Shown here in pieces: positions 39,095-47,975 of a stretch of DNA of 64,000 nucleotides (position 1 is its first letter; each line of letters begins with the position of its first letter). The stretch comes from Micromonospora chersina (lineage in GTDB: Bacteria; Actinomycetota; Actinomycetes; Mycobacteriales; Micromonosporaceae): positions 5,642,001-5,706,000 of the forward strand of contig NZ_FMIB01000002.1 of assembly GCF_900091475.1 (NCBI RefSeq). Reading direction: 5' to 3'. The position numbers were made by a program, and so were the translations under genes. The notes under the pieces are model-generated. The model was given only the letters and a program-made list of their open reading frames with translations, was not told where the DNA came from and searched no databases.

Positions 39095-40222
39095 TCAGCC
39101 GGCCAGCCGGTCCGCCCGGGCCGGGGCCCGCGCGGCGCCGGTCTCCACCCAGAGCACCAGGTCGTCGGGCCGGCGATCGGCCAGCCGCCGGCGCAACGCC
39201 CGGGTGGAGTGCGCGACCGGGCGGGCGTCCGCGCCGGGACCGCCCTCGCGCAGCCGCCCGCCCAGGGTGAGCCAGGCGCAGACCCCGCGTTCGAGCAGCC
39301 AGACCGGCGCCGCGAGCGCGGTGTGCGCCGGGAAGACCCGGGCGCCGCCGGCCCGCCGCCGGCCCAGCTCCGCCACGGCCACCGTGGCCACCCCGGCCCG
39401 CAGCAGCAGCCCGGGCCGACGGGCGGCGAGCGCGACCGCCGCGGCCGGCAGCACCGCCAGCGCGGCCACCAGCCACCCGGGTCGGGCCAGGTCGTCGTAC
39501 GCCTGCCGGACCCGCTGCCGACGGAACCGCGCGACGGTGGGCGGGCGCCGGCGCACGTACAGCCAGGCGGGGGCCGCCGTGGCGGCGCCGTAGGCGCGGA
39601 CCGTCCGGACCAGCTCCAGGCCCCCGAAGAGCACGTCCGGGTCGTAGCCGCCCATGGCCAGGAAGGTGCTCCGGCGCACCGCGAGGCTGCCCGGCCGGTC
39701 CCCGCCCAGCGCCCGGTGCAGCAGCAGCCGCCCGGTGTCCCACCAGGCCGGCCAGGGCAACGGGTCGAAATGGTGCTGCGGCCGGACCAGGTCCACCCGG
39801 TCGAGCAGCCCGTGCACGGTCCCCAGCGCCGCGCGGTCGTACCGGACGTCGGCGCCGGCGATCACCACGTGTTCGTGGCGGGCCAGGGCCACCCCGGTGA
39901 GCACACCGAGCGCCGTGCCGTTGCGCCCGTGCAGCGCGGGATCGGGCGGGACGTGCCGGACCAGGCCGCGCCAGGCGGCGGCGTGCCGGGCGAACAGCTC
40001 CGGCGGTGAAGCGTCCACCACGATCACGTCCACCGACCGGCTCAGCTCGCGCAGGTAGCCGGTCAGCTCGGCGAGTTCGGTGTCGCCGGTCCCGGGCAGC
40101 GGCAGGACGTACGCCATCGGGAGCCGGTCCGGCGCGGGCGCCGCGTCGGGGTCCCGCGGGACGAACGGCGCGCCGTCGGCGGCCGGAAGGCGCCGGCCGT
40201 ACTTCTCGCGGTCAAAGGCCAC
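39095..40222 (-). CDS. glycosyltransferase family 2-like protein
   Basis: 375 aa. GT-A-type segment: YVLPLPGTGDTELAELTGYL, VDVIVVDASPP, the acidic ADVRYD acceptor/metal site and RRSTFLAMGGYDPDVLFGGLE; then a hydrophobic region (about 250-330) with two or three membrane segments. Sugar donor and acceptor unknown; may add sugars to a lipid or surface polymer. GTG start 40222 with GGAGAGGGG upstream; a TTG at 40282 extends the frame but has no SD. Confidence 0.72.
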   Translation of the reverse strand: MAFDREKYGRRLPAADGAPFVPRDPDAAPAPDRLPMAYVLPLPGTGDTELAELTGYLRELSRSVDVIVVDASPPELFARHAAAWRGLVRHVPPDPALHGRNGTALGVLTGVALARHEHVVIAGADVRYDRAALGTVHGLLDRVDLVRPQHHFDPLPWPAWWDTGRLLLHRALGGDRPGSLAVRRSTFLAMGGYDPDVLFGGLELVRTVRAYGAATAAPAWLYVRRRPPTVARFRRQRVRQAYDDLARPGWLVAALAVLPAAAVALAARRPGLLLRAGVATVAVAELGRRRAGGARVFPAHTALAAPVWLLERGVCAWLTLGGRLREGGPGADARPVAHSTRALRRRLADRRPDDLVLWVETGAARAPARADRLAG

Positions 40223-40365
40223 GCGTGCCCCTCTCCGGTCTGGCAGGGTGGCCGGCAGCGTGCCCGAAATTTCGGTGATCAAACCGTTTCACCGTTTCGA
40301 CCCCGTCGGGCCGGGTAGCGCTGCGGGATGCGGGCGGTCCGAGACGCCCCGGTGGAGGAGACGTG

Positions 40366-41004
40366 ATGAGCAGCAACGCGACGAGGTGGGCGCTGGCCGG
40401 CGCCGCCACGATGACCGCGCTCGGGGTCGGCCGGGTGGTGGCCCGGCGCCGGCGCCGGCACCAACCCGACCGGGCGGACGGCTGGTACGTCGTCCACCGG
40501 GGGATCACCGTGGACCGGCCGATGCCGGCGGTGATCGGCTTCTGGACCGACCGGGAGCGGCTGGACCGGGGGCTCGCCGAGTGGGCGACCCTGGAGCAGA
40601 TCGACGACAACCGCTGGCGCTGCGTGGCGAGCGACCCGGCCGGCGGGGGCACCGAGTGGCGGGCCGAGATCACCGTCGACGGCCCGGGCCGGCTGAGCTG
40701 GCGGGTCACCGACGGGCCCGTGGCCCAGGAGGGGCGGGTCGAGCTGGTGCCCGCGCCGCAGGACCGGGGCACCGAGATCCGCGCCGAGCTGCGCTGGCGG
40801 TCCGGTCCGGTCCGCCGGGCGCTCGGTCTGGCCACGGGGGACGATCCGGATATCGCGCTGCGCAGCGGCCTGCGGCGGATCAAGTCGCTGATCGAGACCG
40901 GGCAGGTGCTGGACACCCGGCACGACCCGTCGGGGCGCAGCCCGAAGCAGGAGGAGGCGACCGACCGGATCCGGGAGAAGCTGATGGCGGGAGGGCGGCC
41001 GTGA
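40366..41004 (+). CDS. SRPBCC family protein
   Basis: 212 aa. N-terminal hydrophobic segment (~10-28), then a START/SRPBCC-like region with ITVDRPMPAVIGFWTDRERL and the C-terminal helix. Such proteins bind lipids or other small hydrophobic ligands. GGAGGAG at 40354-40360; the GTG just before the ATG is an alternative start. Its stop overlaps the dehydrogenase GTG (GTGA), so the two are coupled. First of a five-gene run with the molybdoenzyme. Confidence 0.8.
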   Translation: MSSNATRWALAGAATMTALGVGRVVARRRRRHQPDRADGWYVVHRGITVDRPMPAVIGFWTDRERLDRGLAEWATLEQIDDNRWRCVASDPAGGGTEWRAEITVDGPGRLSWRVTDGPVAQEGRVELVPAPQDRGTEIRAELRWRSGPVRRALGLATGDDPDIALRSGLRRIKSLIETGQVLDTRHDPSGRSPKQEEATDRIREKLMAGGRP

Positions 41005-42179
41005 GGGCGCTGTGCTGGGAGGGCGTCGGCCGGCTGGCCGTGCGCGACGTGCCGGAGCCGACCATCCGGTCGGCCGGCGACATCATCGTCAAGGTGCGGG
41101 CCAGCAGCGTCTGCGGGTCCGACCTGCACCTCATCAACGGGTACCTGCCGGCGATGCGTGAGGGTGACATCCTCGGTCACGAGTTCATGGGCGAGGTGGT
41201 GGAGACCGGCCCGGACGTGCAGCGGATCAAGGTGGGCGACCGCGTCGTGGTGGGCTCGGTGGTGGCCTGCGGCGGCTGCTGGTACTGCCGCACCGAGCAG
41301 TACTCGCTCTGCGACAACTCCAACCCGCAGCCGGTCTTCACCGAGAAGCTCTGGGGTCACTCACCGGCCGGCATCCTCGGCTACTCGCACGCGGCCGGCG
41401 GCTACTCCGGCAGCCACGCCGAGTACATCCGCGTGCCGTTCGGTGACGTCGGCGCGTTCACCGTGCCCGACGGGGTGCCCGACGACTCGGTGGTGTTCGC
41501 CTCCGACGCCATGCCGACCGGCTGGATGGCCGCCGACTTCTGCGGCCTCAAGGGCGGCGAGGTGGTTGCCGTCTGGGGTGCCGGCGGGGTCGGACTGATG
41601 GCCGCCCGGTCCGCGCAGATCCTCGGCGCCGAGCGGGTCATCGTCATCGACCGCCTGCCGGAACGGCTGGCCACCGCGACGCAGCGGCTCGGCGTGGAGA
41701 CGATCAACTACGCGGAGACCGACGTGCTGGAGGCGCTGCGCGAGATGACCGCCGGGCGCGGGCCGGACGCCTGCATCGAGGCCGTCGGCATGGAGTCGCA
41801 CGACGTGGGGCCGACCTACGCGTACGACAAGGCGAAGCAGACGGCCCGGCTCCAGAGCGACCGGCCGACCTCGGTCCGGCAGGCCATCATGGCCTGCCGC
41901 AAGGGCGGCACGGTGAGCATCGTCGGCGTGTACGGCGGCCTGGTCGACAAGTTCCCGCTCGGCGCGGCCATGAACAAGGCGCTGGTGCTGCGGATGGGGC
42001 AGATGCACGCCCAGCGCTACATCCCGATGCTGCTGGACCGGCTCGCCATCGGCGAGATCGACCCGGGCTTCCTGGCCACCCATCCGATGTCACTGGAGGA
42101 CGGCGCCCGGGGCTACGAGGTCTTCCAGAAGAAGGAGGAGGGCTGCCTGCGTACCGTGCTGCACCCGCAGGTGGCCTGA
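41001..42179 (+). CDS. zinc-dependent alcohol dehydrogenase, formaldehyde dehydrogenase-like
   Basis: 392 aa, MDR fold. Catalytic zinc residues in ASSVCGSDLH and GHEFMGEV; structural zinc cysteines CGGCWYCRTEQYSLC; Rossmann motif GAGGVGLMAA. The insertion with YAYDKAKQTARLQ resembles glutathione-independent formaldehyde dehydrogenases of the Pseudomonas type. Exact alcohol or aldehyde not known. Starts GTG, overlapping the SRPBCC stop. A formaldehyde to formate step next to a formate dehydrogenase-like molybdoenzyme would make sense, but this is inference. Confidence 0.9.
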   Translation: MRALCWEGVGRLAVRDVPEPTIRSAGDIIVKVRASSVCGSDLHLINGYLPAMREGDILGHEFMGEVVETGPDVQRIKVGDRVVVGSVVACGGCWYCRTEQYSLCDNSNPQPVFTEKLWGHSPAGILGYSHAAGGYSGSHAEYIRVPFGDVGAFTVPDGVPDDSVVFASDAMPTGWMAADFCGLKGGEVVAVWGAGGVGLMAARSAQILGAERVIVIDRLPERLATATQRLGVETINYAETDVLEALREMTAGRGPDACIEAVGMESHDVGPTYAYDKAKQTARLQSDRPTSVRQAIMACRKGGTVSIVGVYGGLVDKFPLGAAMNKALVLRMGQMHAQRYIPMLLDRLAIGEIDPGFLATHPMSLEDGARGYEVFQKKEEGCLRTVLHPQVA

Positions 42180-42241
42180 CCGGCGCGACACCGCCGGGAC
42201 GTGCGTCGATTCGAAATCCCGGGGCGGGGTACAGCATCCCC

Positions 42242-42772
42242 ATGCCCGCCGAGATCGATGAGACGCCGTCCCGGCCCGCCGCGCGGGCCTTCGCCGGCAG
42301 CGCGGTCGCCGTGGTGGTGGCCGGCGCGGTCGCACTGCTGACCCGGCAGCCGTGGCTGTTCCCCAGCCTCGGACCGGCGATCATGCTGCACATCGAGCAG
42401 CCCGCCAAGCCGGAGTCCTCGCCCCGCAACACGGTCGTCGGGCATCTGGTGGCGCTCCTCGCCGGGTACGCGGCACTGCTCGCCACCGGCCTCGCCGACC
42501 ATCCGAGCGCGCTCCAGGAGGGAGTGTCCGGGGCGCGCATCGTCGCCGCGGCCGCCTCGCTCGCGGTCACCGCCGCGGTGCTGGTGCTGCTGAAGGCCCC
42601 GCACCCGCCGGCCGGCGCGACCACACTGATCGTGAGCCTCGGGCTCCTGCACACCCCCGGCCAGCTCGTCGTCGCCTTCGCCGCCGTGCTGCTGGTGACC
42701 GTGGTGGACCTGCTGTTCAACCGGGCGACCGGTCGACCGATGCCGCTCTGGGCGGCGCCGAAGGAGGGCTGA
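42242..42772 (+). CDS. HPP family membrane protein
   Basis: 176 aa, four membrane segments (~20-40, 60-82, 95-118, 138-160). The hallmark APHPPAGATT carries the His-Pro-Pro motif (~120). Some HPP proteins carry nitrite in plants and cyanobacteria; the substrate here is unknown. Four bp before the molybdoenzyme gene, so cotranscribed; a transport role for its substrate is plausible. Confidence 0.85.
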   Translation: MPAEIDETPSRPAARAFAGSAVAVVVAGAVALLTRQPWLFPSLGPAIMLHIEQPAKPESSPRNTVVGHLVALLAGYAALLATGLADHPSALQEGVSGARIVAAAASLAVTAAVLVLLKAPHPPAGATTLIVSLGLLHTPGQLVVAFAAVLLVTVVDLLFNRATGRPMPLWAAPKEG

Positions 42773-42775
42773 GCG

Positions 42776-45223
42776 ATGGTGGACCGGATCGCCGACCCCT
42801 GGGGGCCGCGCACGCCGTACGGTCCGGGTGAGCGCTGGCCGGTGCGGGTGGACACCTTCCTGGCCGACGGGCACACCGAGGCCGACGTGCAGCGCTGGGT
42901 GCCCAGCGCCTCGATCCTGCACTCCAACGGCGACGCCATGGACATCGCCGTCCTGGACGACCGGATCGTCGGTGTCCGGGGCCGCTCCGGCGACCGGATC
43001 AACCACGGCCGGGTCGACCCGAAGGACCTCTACGGCTGGCAGGCCAACCACAGCCCGGACCGGCTGCGCCGGCCGCTGGTCCGCGACGGGGACCGGCTGG
43101 TCGAGACCGACTGGGACACCGCCATGGGCCGGATCGTGGCCCGCTCGAAGGAGTTGCTGGACGGGCCGGGCGGCTGGGGCCACTTCGGCTTCTACACCAG
43201 CGGGCAGCTCTTCCTGGAGGAGTACTACACGCTCGGCGTGATCGGGAAGGCCGGGCTCGGCACCCCGCACATGGACGGCAACACCCGGCTCTGCACCGCG
43301 ACCGCCGCGGCGGCGCTCAAGGCGTCCTTCGGCACCGACGGGCAGCCCGGGTCGTACACCGACGTGGACCACTGCGACGCGATCGCGCTGTGGGGGCACA
43401 ACGTCGCCGAGACCCAGACGGTGCTCTGGACGCGGATGCTGGACCGGCGGCGCGGGCCCAACCCGCCGGCGATGCTCGCCGTCGACCCGCGCTCCACGCC
43501 GGTGGCGCGGGAGGCCGACGTGCACCTGGCGCTGCGCAACGGCACCAACCAGGCGCTGCTCAACGGCCTGCTCCGCGAGGTGATCCACCGCGGCTGGTAC
43601 GACGAGGCGTACGTCCAGGCGCACACCCTCGGCTTCGACGAGCTGTGCCAGGTGGTGGAGGACTACCCGGTCGCGAAGGTGGCCGAGATCTGCGACCTCA
43701 AGGCCGCGGACATCGAACGCGCCGCCGAGCTGCTCGGGCGGTCGGAACGGCTGCTCTCCACCGTCCTCCAGGGCTTCTACCAGTCCAACCAGGCCACCGC
43801 GGCGTCCTGCCAGGTGAACAACCTGCACCTCATCCGCGGCATGCTCGGGCGGCCCGGCGCCGGGCTCTACCAGATGAACGGGCAGCCCACCGCCCAGAAC
43901 AACCGCGAGTGCGGCGCCGACGGCGACCTGCCCGGCCTGCGCAACTGGGCCAACGAGGAGCACATCGCCGAGCTGGCCCGCCTGTGGAACGTCGAGGTCG
44001 ACAGGATCCCCCACTGGGCGCCGCCGACGCACGCCATGCAGATCTTCCGGTACGCCGAGCAGGGCTCGATCAAGCTGCTCTGGATATCGGCCACCAACCC
44101 GGCGGTCTCCCTGCCCGACCTGGCGCGGATCCGCCGGATCCTGGCGAACCCGGAGCTGTTCGTGGTGGTGCAGGACCTCTTCCTGACCGAGACCGCCGAG
44201 CTGGCCGACGTGGTGCTGCCGGCGGCCACCTGGGGCGAGAAGACCGGCACCTTCACCAGCGTCGACCGCACCGTGCACATCTCCGACAAGGCGGTCGAGC
44301 CGCCCGGCGAGGCCCGGCCCGACCTGGACATCTTCCTCGACTACGCGCGCCGGATGGACTTCCGGGACAAGGACGGGAACCCGCTGATCACCTGGACCGG
44401 GCCGGAGGAGGTGTTCGAGGCGTGGAAGGAGTGCTCGCGCGGGCGGCCCTGCGACTACACCGCGATCACCTACGACAAGCTGCGCACCGGCGGCGTCCAG
44501 TGGCCGTGCACCGACGAGCACCCGGACGGCACCGAGCGGCTGTACACCGACGGGGTGTTCAACACCGACCCGGACTACTGCGAGTCGTACGGCCACGACC
44601 TGGCCACCGGGGCCGAGCTGCTGCCCGGGGAGTACCGGGCCAAGCAGCCCGGCGGGCGGGCGTTCCTGCACGCCGCGCCGTACCAGCCGTCCCCGGAGGT
44701 GCCGAGCGGGGACTTCCCGCTGCTGCTCACCACCGGGCGGACCGTCTACCAGTTCCACACCCGGACCAAGACCGGCCGGGCCACCCAGCTCGTGCACGCC
44801 GCCCCCGAGTCGTGGGTGGAACTCAACCCGGCCGACGCCGGACCGCTCGGCGTCGGCGAGGGGGACCTCGTGCGCATCGAGTCGCCGCGCGGCACCGTCC
44901 GCGCCCGGGCCCGCGTCTGCGGGGTACGCCCCGGCGTGGTCTTCGTCCCCTTCCACTACGGCTACTGGGACGCGGCCGACGGGGCCGCACCCGGCGAGGG
45001 GCGGCACGACCGGGCGGCCAACGAGCTGACCATCACCGCCTGGGACCCGGTCTCCAAGCAGCCGATCTTCAAGGTGGCGGCGGTGCGGGTGGTGAAGGAG
45101 GCCGACTCGGGCGGCCGGCCCTCGCCCGCGCCGACGGTGGGCGGGTCCGCCCCGCCGGAGGGCTCCGGGATCCCGGCCACTGTCGGCGGGCCGGCCGCCG
45201 AGGCGCCCTCGAGGGGGGAGTGA
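42776..45223 (+). CDS. molybdopterin oxidoreductase lacking the N-terminal [4Fe-4S] cysteines
   Basis: 815 aa, DMSO-reductase superfamily, resembling assimilatory nitrate reductase or formate dehydrogenase catalytic subunits. The Mo ligand is probably C173 (GNTRLCTATA); the cofactor pocket includes GQLFLEEYYTLG, QGFYQSNQATAA, MNGQPTAQNNRECGADGDLPG and the C-terminal pterin domain (WVELNPADAG). The CX2CX3CX27C ligand positions are S46, H49, D53 and D81: all four are substituted at exact spacing, so the cluster seems lost. No Tat signal: cytoplasmic. Substrate unknown. ATG with GGAGGG upstream. Confidence 0.9.
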   Translation: MVDRIADPWGPRTPYGPGERWPVRVDTFLADGHTEADVQRWVPSASILHSNGDAMDIAVLDDRIVGVRGRSGDRINHGRVDPKDLYGWQANHSPDRLRRPLVRDGDRLVETDWDTAMGRIVARSKELLDGPGGWGHFGFYTSGQLFLEEYYTLGVIGKAGLGTPHMDGNTRLCTATAAAALKASFGTDGQPGSYTDVDHCDAIALWGHNVAETQTVLWTRMLDRRRGPNPPAMLAVDPRSTPVAREADVHLALRNGTNQALLNGLLREVIHRGWYDEAYVQAHTLGFDELCQVVEDYPVAKVAEICDLKAADIERAAELLGRSERLLSTVLQGFYQSNQATAASCQVNNLHLIRGMLGRPGAGLYQMNGQPTAQNNRECGADGDLPGLRNWANEEHIAELARLWNVEVDRIPHWAPPTHAMQIFRYAEQGSIKLLWISATNPAVSLPDLARIRRILANPELFVVVQDLFLTETAELADVVLPAATWGEKTGTFTSVDRTVHISDKAVEPPGEARPDLDIFLDYARRMDFRDKDGNPLITWTGPEEVFEAWKECSRGRPCDYTAITYDKLRTGGVQWPCTDEHPDGTERLYTDGVFNTDPDYCESYGHDLATGAELLPGEYRAKQPGGRAFLHAAPYQPSPEVPSGDFPLLLTTGRTVYQFHTRTKTGRATQLVHAAPESWVELNPADAGPLGVGEGDLVRIESPRGTVRARARVCGVRPGVVFVPFHYGYWDAADGAAPGEGRHDRAANELTITAWDPVSKQPIFKVAAVRVVKEADSGGRPSPAPTVGGSAPPEGSGIPATVGGPAAEAPSRGE

Positions 45224-45224
45224 C

Positions 45225-45683
45225 ATGCACCTGGCCCACTATCTCGGCCTGCTGCACAAGGCCCAGGAGCGCCTCGGTGACGCGTTCACCGAGGTGGGTA
45301 AGGCGCACGGGGACGAGCCGGACGTCTTCCACACCTGCGAGAAGCTCGCCATCCAGTGCCGCGGACACGCGGAGAAGCTGGCGCCCTTCGCCCGCCGGTA
45401 CGCCGAGGAGGCCCCGGCCGAACCGGACCGGCTGCACTCCGAGCTGTTCTCCGGCACCCGGACCGGACCGATCGGGCTGCTCCGCGACCTCCAGGACCTC
45501 TACCTGATGGCCGCCCAGTGCGACATCTGCTGGACGGTGGTCGGGCAGGCCGCGTACGGAGCGCGGGACGAGGACCTGCTCGGCGTGGTCAAGGCGTGCG
45601 AGCAGGAGACCGCCATCCAGCTCAAGTGGCTCCGCACCCGGATGAAGCAGGCCGCCCCGCAGGCGCTCGTGGTCGCCGAGTGA
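45225..45683 (+). CDS. small helical hypothetical protein linked to the molybdoenzyme
   Basis: 152 aa, nearly all helix, no signal or membrane segment. Begins MHLAHYLGLLHKAQERL; has four cysteines and several histidines (FHTCEKLAIQCRGHAEK, QCDICWTVV) that could bind metal or a cofactor. A ferritin-like or four-helix bundle fold is possible but not proven. Directly after the molybdoenzyme (1 bp gap, GAGGGGGGAG upstream), so likely a partner or accessory. Convergent with the P450. Confidence 0.68.
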   Translation: MHLAHYLGLLHKAQERLGDAFTEVGKAHGDEPDVFHTCEKLAIQCRGHAEKLAPFARRYAEEAPAEPDRLHSELFSGTRTGPIGLLRDLQDLYLMAAQCDICWTVVGQAAYGARDEDLLGVVKACEQETAIQLKWLRTRMKQAAPQALVVAE

Positions 45684-45713
45684 CCGGTTGATGTTCGGCG
45701 CGTGGTGCGCTGA

Positions 45714-46961
45714 TCACGCGGTCCGGCGTACCCCGTCGACGACCAGGCCGCTCGGCGGCAGGGTGGGCATCCGGCCCAGGTCCAGCGCCAGGTCCTGCGG
45801 CGGCACCCGGTAGCTCATCGACCCGGTCAGGTTGCCGACCGCCCGTTTCAGCAGCTCGATGGTGATCCACTCGCCGGCGCAGCGGTGGCCGGTGAGGTGG
45901 TCGCCGCCGCCCTGCGGCACCATCCCGTACGGGTCGTCCCGCCAGCCGTCGAACCGCTCCGGCCGGAACCGCTCCGGCTCGGGCCAGAGCCGCGGGTGGT
46001 GGTTGGTGCCGTACAGGTCGAGCAGCACCCGCCGGCCCTGCGGGAAGGCGTACCCCTGCCACTCGAACGACCGCCGGACCCGGGCCGCGGCGACCGGGAA
46101 GAACGGGTAGTAGCGGCGGACCTCCTGCACGAAGCTCTCGGTGGCCGCGTCGTCGCCGCGCACCCGGTCCCGCCAGTGCGGGTGGTCGTGCAGCGCCAGC
46201 GCGGCGAAGACCACGAAGCGGTCCACCGCGACGGTCGGGCGGAGGATGTTCAGCAGTTCCACCGCGGCGATCCGGCGCGGCAGCAGGATGCCCCGCTCGT
46301 CCCGGTGCCCGGCGATCACCCGCAGGGCGCTCCCCTCCGGCGCGGGCAGCGCACCGGAGCGCACCCGCTCGATCAGGTCGCCGGCCCACCGTTCGGCGCG
46401 GCGACGGCCGAGCACGCCCCGCCAGTACCGGGGCCCCACCGCGGCCGGCCCCTCGATCATCGCGTGCATCTCGGCGGTCCGGCGCGGTACGTCGGCGTCG
46501 GCCAGCGGCACCCCCGCCCAGGCCCAGACCGCCCGGGTCAGCATCCGGGCCACCTCGTCGTAGAGCACCACCGGTCCGGACTCGGCCCAGGCCGGGATCC
46601 GGGCCCGCCACTCGTCGTCGAAGAGCTGCCCGAGGTGGCGGACCGCCGCCGGCGTCATGATCGACATGAACATGGCCTTGCGGTCCCGGTGCGTCGCGCC
46701 GTCGAGGCCCTGGACGCCGCCGACGCCGACCAGGGTGCGCTGCCCGCGCATCGGCATGGCGCCGCGCCGCACGAAACGCTCGTTGTCGTAGAACAGCTCG
46801 GCGGCCGGGCGGCCGCGCAGGCAGATGGTCGGCTCCAGCAGCAGCCGGGTCTGGAAGATGTCGCTGCCGAGGCGGTCGCACCGCGCGCCGACGAACCGGT
46901 AGCCCTCGCGGAGGAACGCCAGGGTGCTCTCCGGGCTGCGGTCGCTCGGGATGGTGCTCAT
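45714..46961 (-). CDS. cytochrome P450, CYP152 (fatty-acid peroxygenase) like
   Basis: 415 aa. Heme ligand C361 in GGGDHLTGHRCAGEW, and the I-helix LNILRPTVAV carrying the Arg-Pro pair that replaces the usual acid-alcohol pair in the CYP152 family (P450 BS-beta, SP-alpha). These enzymes use H2O2 to hydroxylate or decarboxylate fatty acids and need no redox partner; indeed no ferredoxin is nearby. Product (alpha/beta-hydroxy acid or alkene) not predictable. ATG with GAGCAGCC upstream (weak SD). Convergent with the helical protein. Confidence 0.9.
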   Translation of the reverse strand: MSTIPSDRSPESTLAFLREGYRFVGARCDRLGSDIFQTRLLLEPTICLRGRPAAELFYDNERFVRRGAMPMRGQRTLVGVGGVQGLDGATHRDRKAMFMSIMTPAAVRHLGQLFDDEWRARIPAWAESGPVVLYDEVARMLTRAVWAWAGVPLADADVPRRTAEMHAMIEGPAAVGPRYWRGVLGRRRAERWAGDLIERVRSGALPAPEGSALRVIAGHRDERGILLPRRIAAVELLNILRPTVAVDRFVVFAALALHDHPHWRDRVRGDDAATESFVQEVRRYYPFFPVAAARVRRSFEWQGYAFPQGRRVLLDLYGTNHHPRLWPEPERFRPERFDGWRDDPYGMVPQGGGDHLTGHRCAGEWITIELLKRAVGNLTGSMSYRVPPQDLALDLGRMPTLPPSGLVVDGVRRTA

Positions 46962-47290
46962 CGGCTGCTCCTGACGCGGCTCGGCGGCCCTGCACGGTCG
47001 CTGCGCTACCTACCCGGGGCGGCGCGGGCGAATCCTCCACCCGGGCCCCGCCCGTCCGTCCGTCCGGCCGCACGCGTCTGCGCCGCCGGCGCTCTCGGGC
47101 CGTCCCGGCCGCCCGGTCTCCCGGTTCCGGTGGTCGCGGCGTGCCGGGGGAGGGGTCGGCGGAGAGCGCGGAAGCTGGCCCCTCCCAGGGCGCGGAAAAG
47201 CTGGTTGTCTTCGGGGCGGGGCCGGCGGCGGCCGGTCCCGCCCGCGCCGGCACGACCCCGGCGGGGCGGCATCGGCGACGGGGAGGACGG
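46962..47290. other. intergenic region between divergent P450 and small Cys/His protein genes
   Basis: 329 bp with no gene I can support, although several open frames cross it because of the high GC. Should hold promoters for the P450 (minus) and the 47291 gene (plus); no convincing -10/-35 or operator was identified. Confidence 0.5.
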
Positions 47291-47680
47291 ATGCGCGACG
47301 ACAGGGCGGCACACCGGCGGCACCGGCGGGCGGTGGCCGGGCTGCGGCACGGCGACCGGAAGGAACCGCTGATCGCCCCGGCCCGGCGCGCCGGGGCCCG
47401 GCCACCCCGGCACTTCACCGTGCACCTCGGCTTCGAGGCGGCCGACCCCACGAGCGCGCGGGAGCTGGCCGTGGCATACGCCGAGGCGCTCGGCCTGCTC
47501 CGCCCGGAGCTGGCGCTCGGCGCGGCGGCGCTCTCCCCGGCCGACGCCTGGCACCGCGCGGAGCGGCTCTTCTGCGGGGCGGTCGGCCCCGACGGCGAGC
47601 GCTGCGCGGACGTGGCCGGCCACCCGGGCTTCCACCACGCGCCCGGCCCCGGCGGGCTCGGCTGGGGCGACGGTGACTGA
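47291..47680 (+). CDS. small hypothetical protein with Cys/His-rich C-terminus
   Basis: 129 aa. Basic N-terminus (RRHRRAVAGLRHG), a central alpha/beta-like part (FTVHLGFEAADPTSARELAV) and a C-terminal cluster: CGAVGPDGERC, then ADVAGHPGFHH. The C-x9-C-x5-H-x3-HH spacing could bind zinc. Not recognised as a named family. Start at ATG with GGAGG 4 nt upstream; other in-frame upstream starts give longer forms. Convergent with DUF397. Confidence 0.6.
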   Translation: MRDDRAAHRRHRRAVAGLRHGDRKEPLIAPARRAGARPPRHFTVHLGFEAADPTSARELAVAYAEALGLLRPELALGAAALSPADAWHRAERLFCGAVGPDGERCADVAGHPGFHHAPGPGGLGWGDGD

Positions 47681-47690
47681 GCGCCCGGGC

Positions 47691-47909
47691 TCAGCTCAGG
47701 TCGAACTCGCCGTCCTGGGCGCCCGCCACGAAGGCGTCCCACTCGTCCTGGGTGAAGACCAGCACGGGCCCGTCCGGCTCGGCCGAGTTGCGCATGCCGA
47801 TCAGGTCGTCGACGAAGGCCACCTCGACCGCGCTGTCGGACGTGTCGCCGTCGGCCCGCTGCCAGACCGCCCGGGACAGGTCGAAGTCGCCCTTGGGGTG
47901 CTGACCCAT
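47691..47909 (-). CDS. DUF397 protein
   Basis: 72 aa. DUF397 pattern: DLSRAVWQRADGDTSDSAVE with a C-terminal PVLVFTQDEWDAFVAGAQ. DUF397 proteins usually pair with XRE-type regulators in development or toxin-antitoxin-like loci of actinobacteria; here no XRE gene is adjacent, so it is an orphan. ATG with GGAGGAA upstream. Divergent from pepN. Confidence 0.85.
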   Translation of the reverse strand: MGQHPKGDFDLSRAVWQRADGDTSDSAVEVAFVDDLIGMRNSAEPDGPVLVFTQDEWDAFVAGAQDGEFDLS

Positions 47910-47975
47910 CGTTGTTCCTCCATCGCCACGGGTAACGGGGGAGCCCACTCGGACCCCATCGGGCAGGATAAGCGG

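Noticed and set aside
42776..45223. Naming the molybdoenzyme nitrate reductase or formate dehydrogenase
   Set aside because: All four FeS ligands are missing and no diagnostic subunits are present, so the substrate cannot be named.
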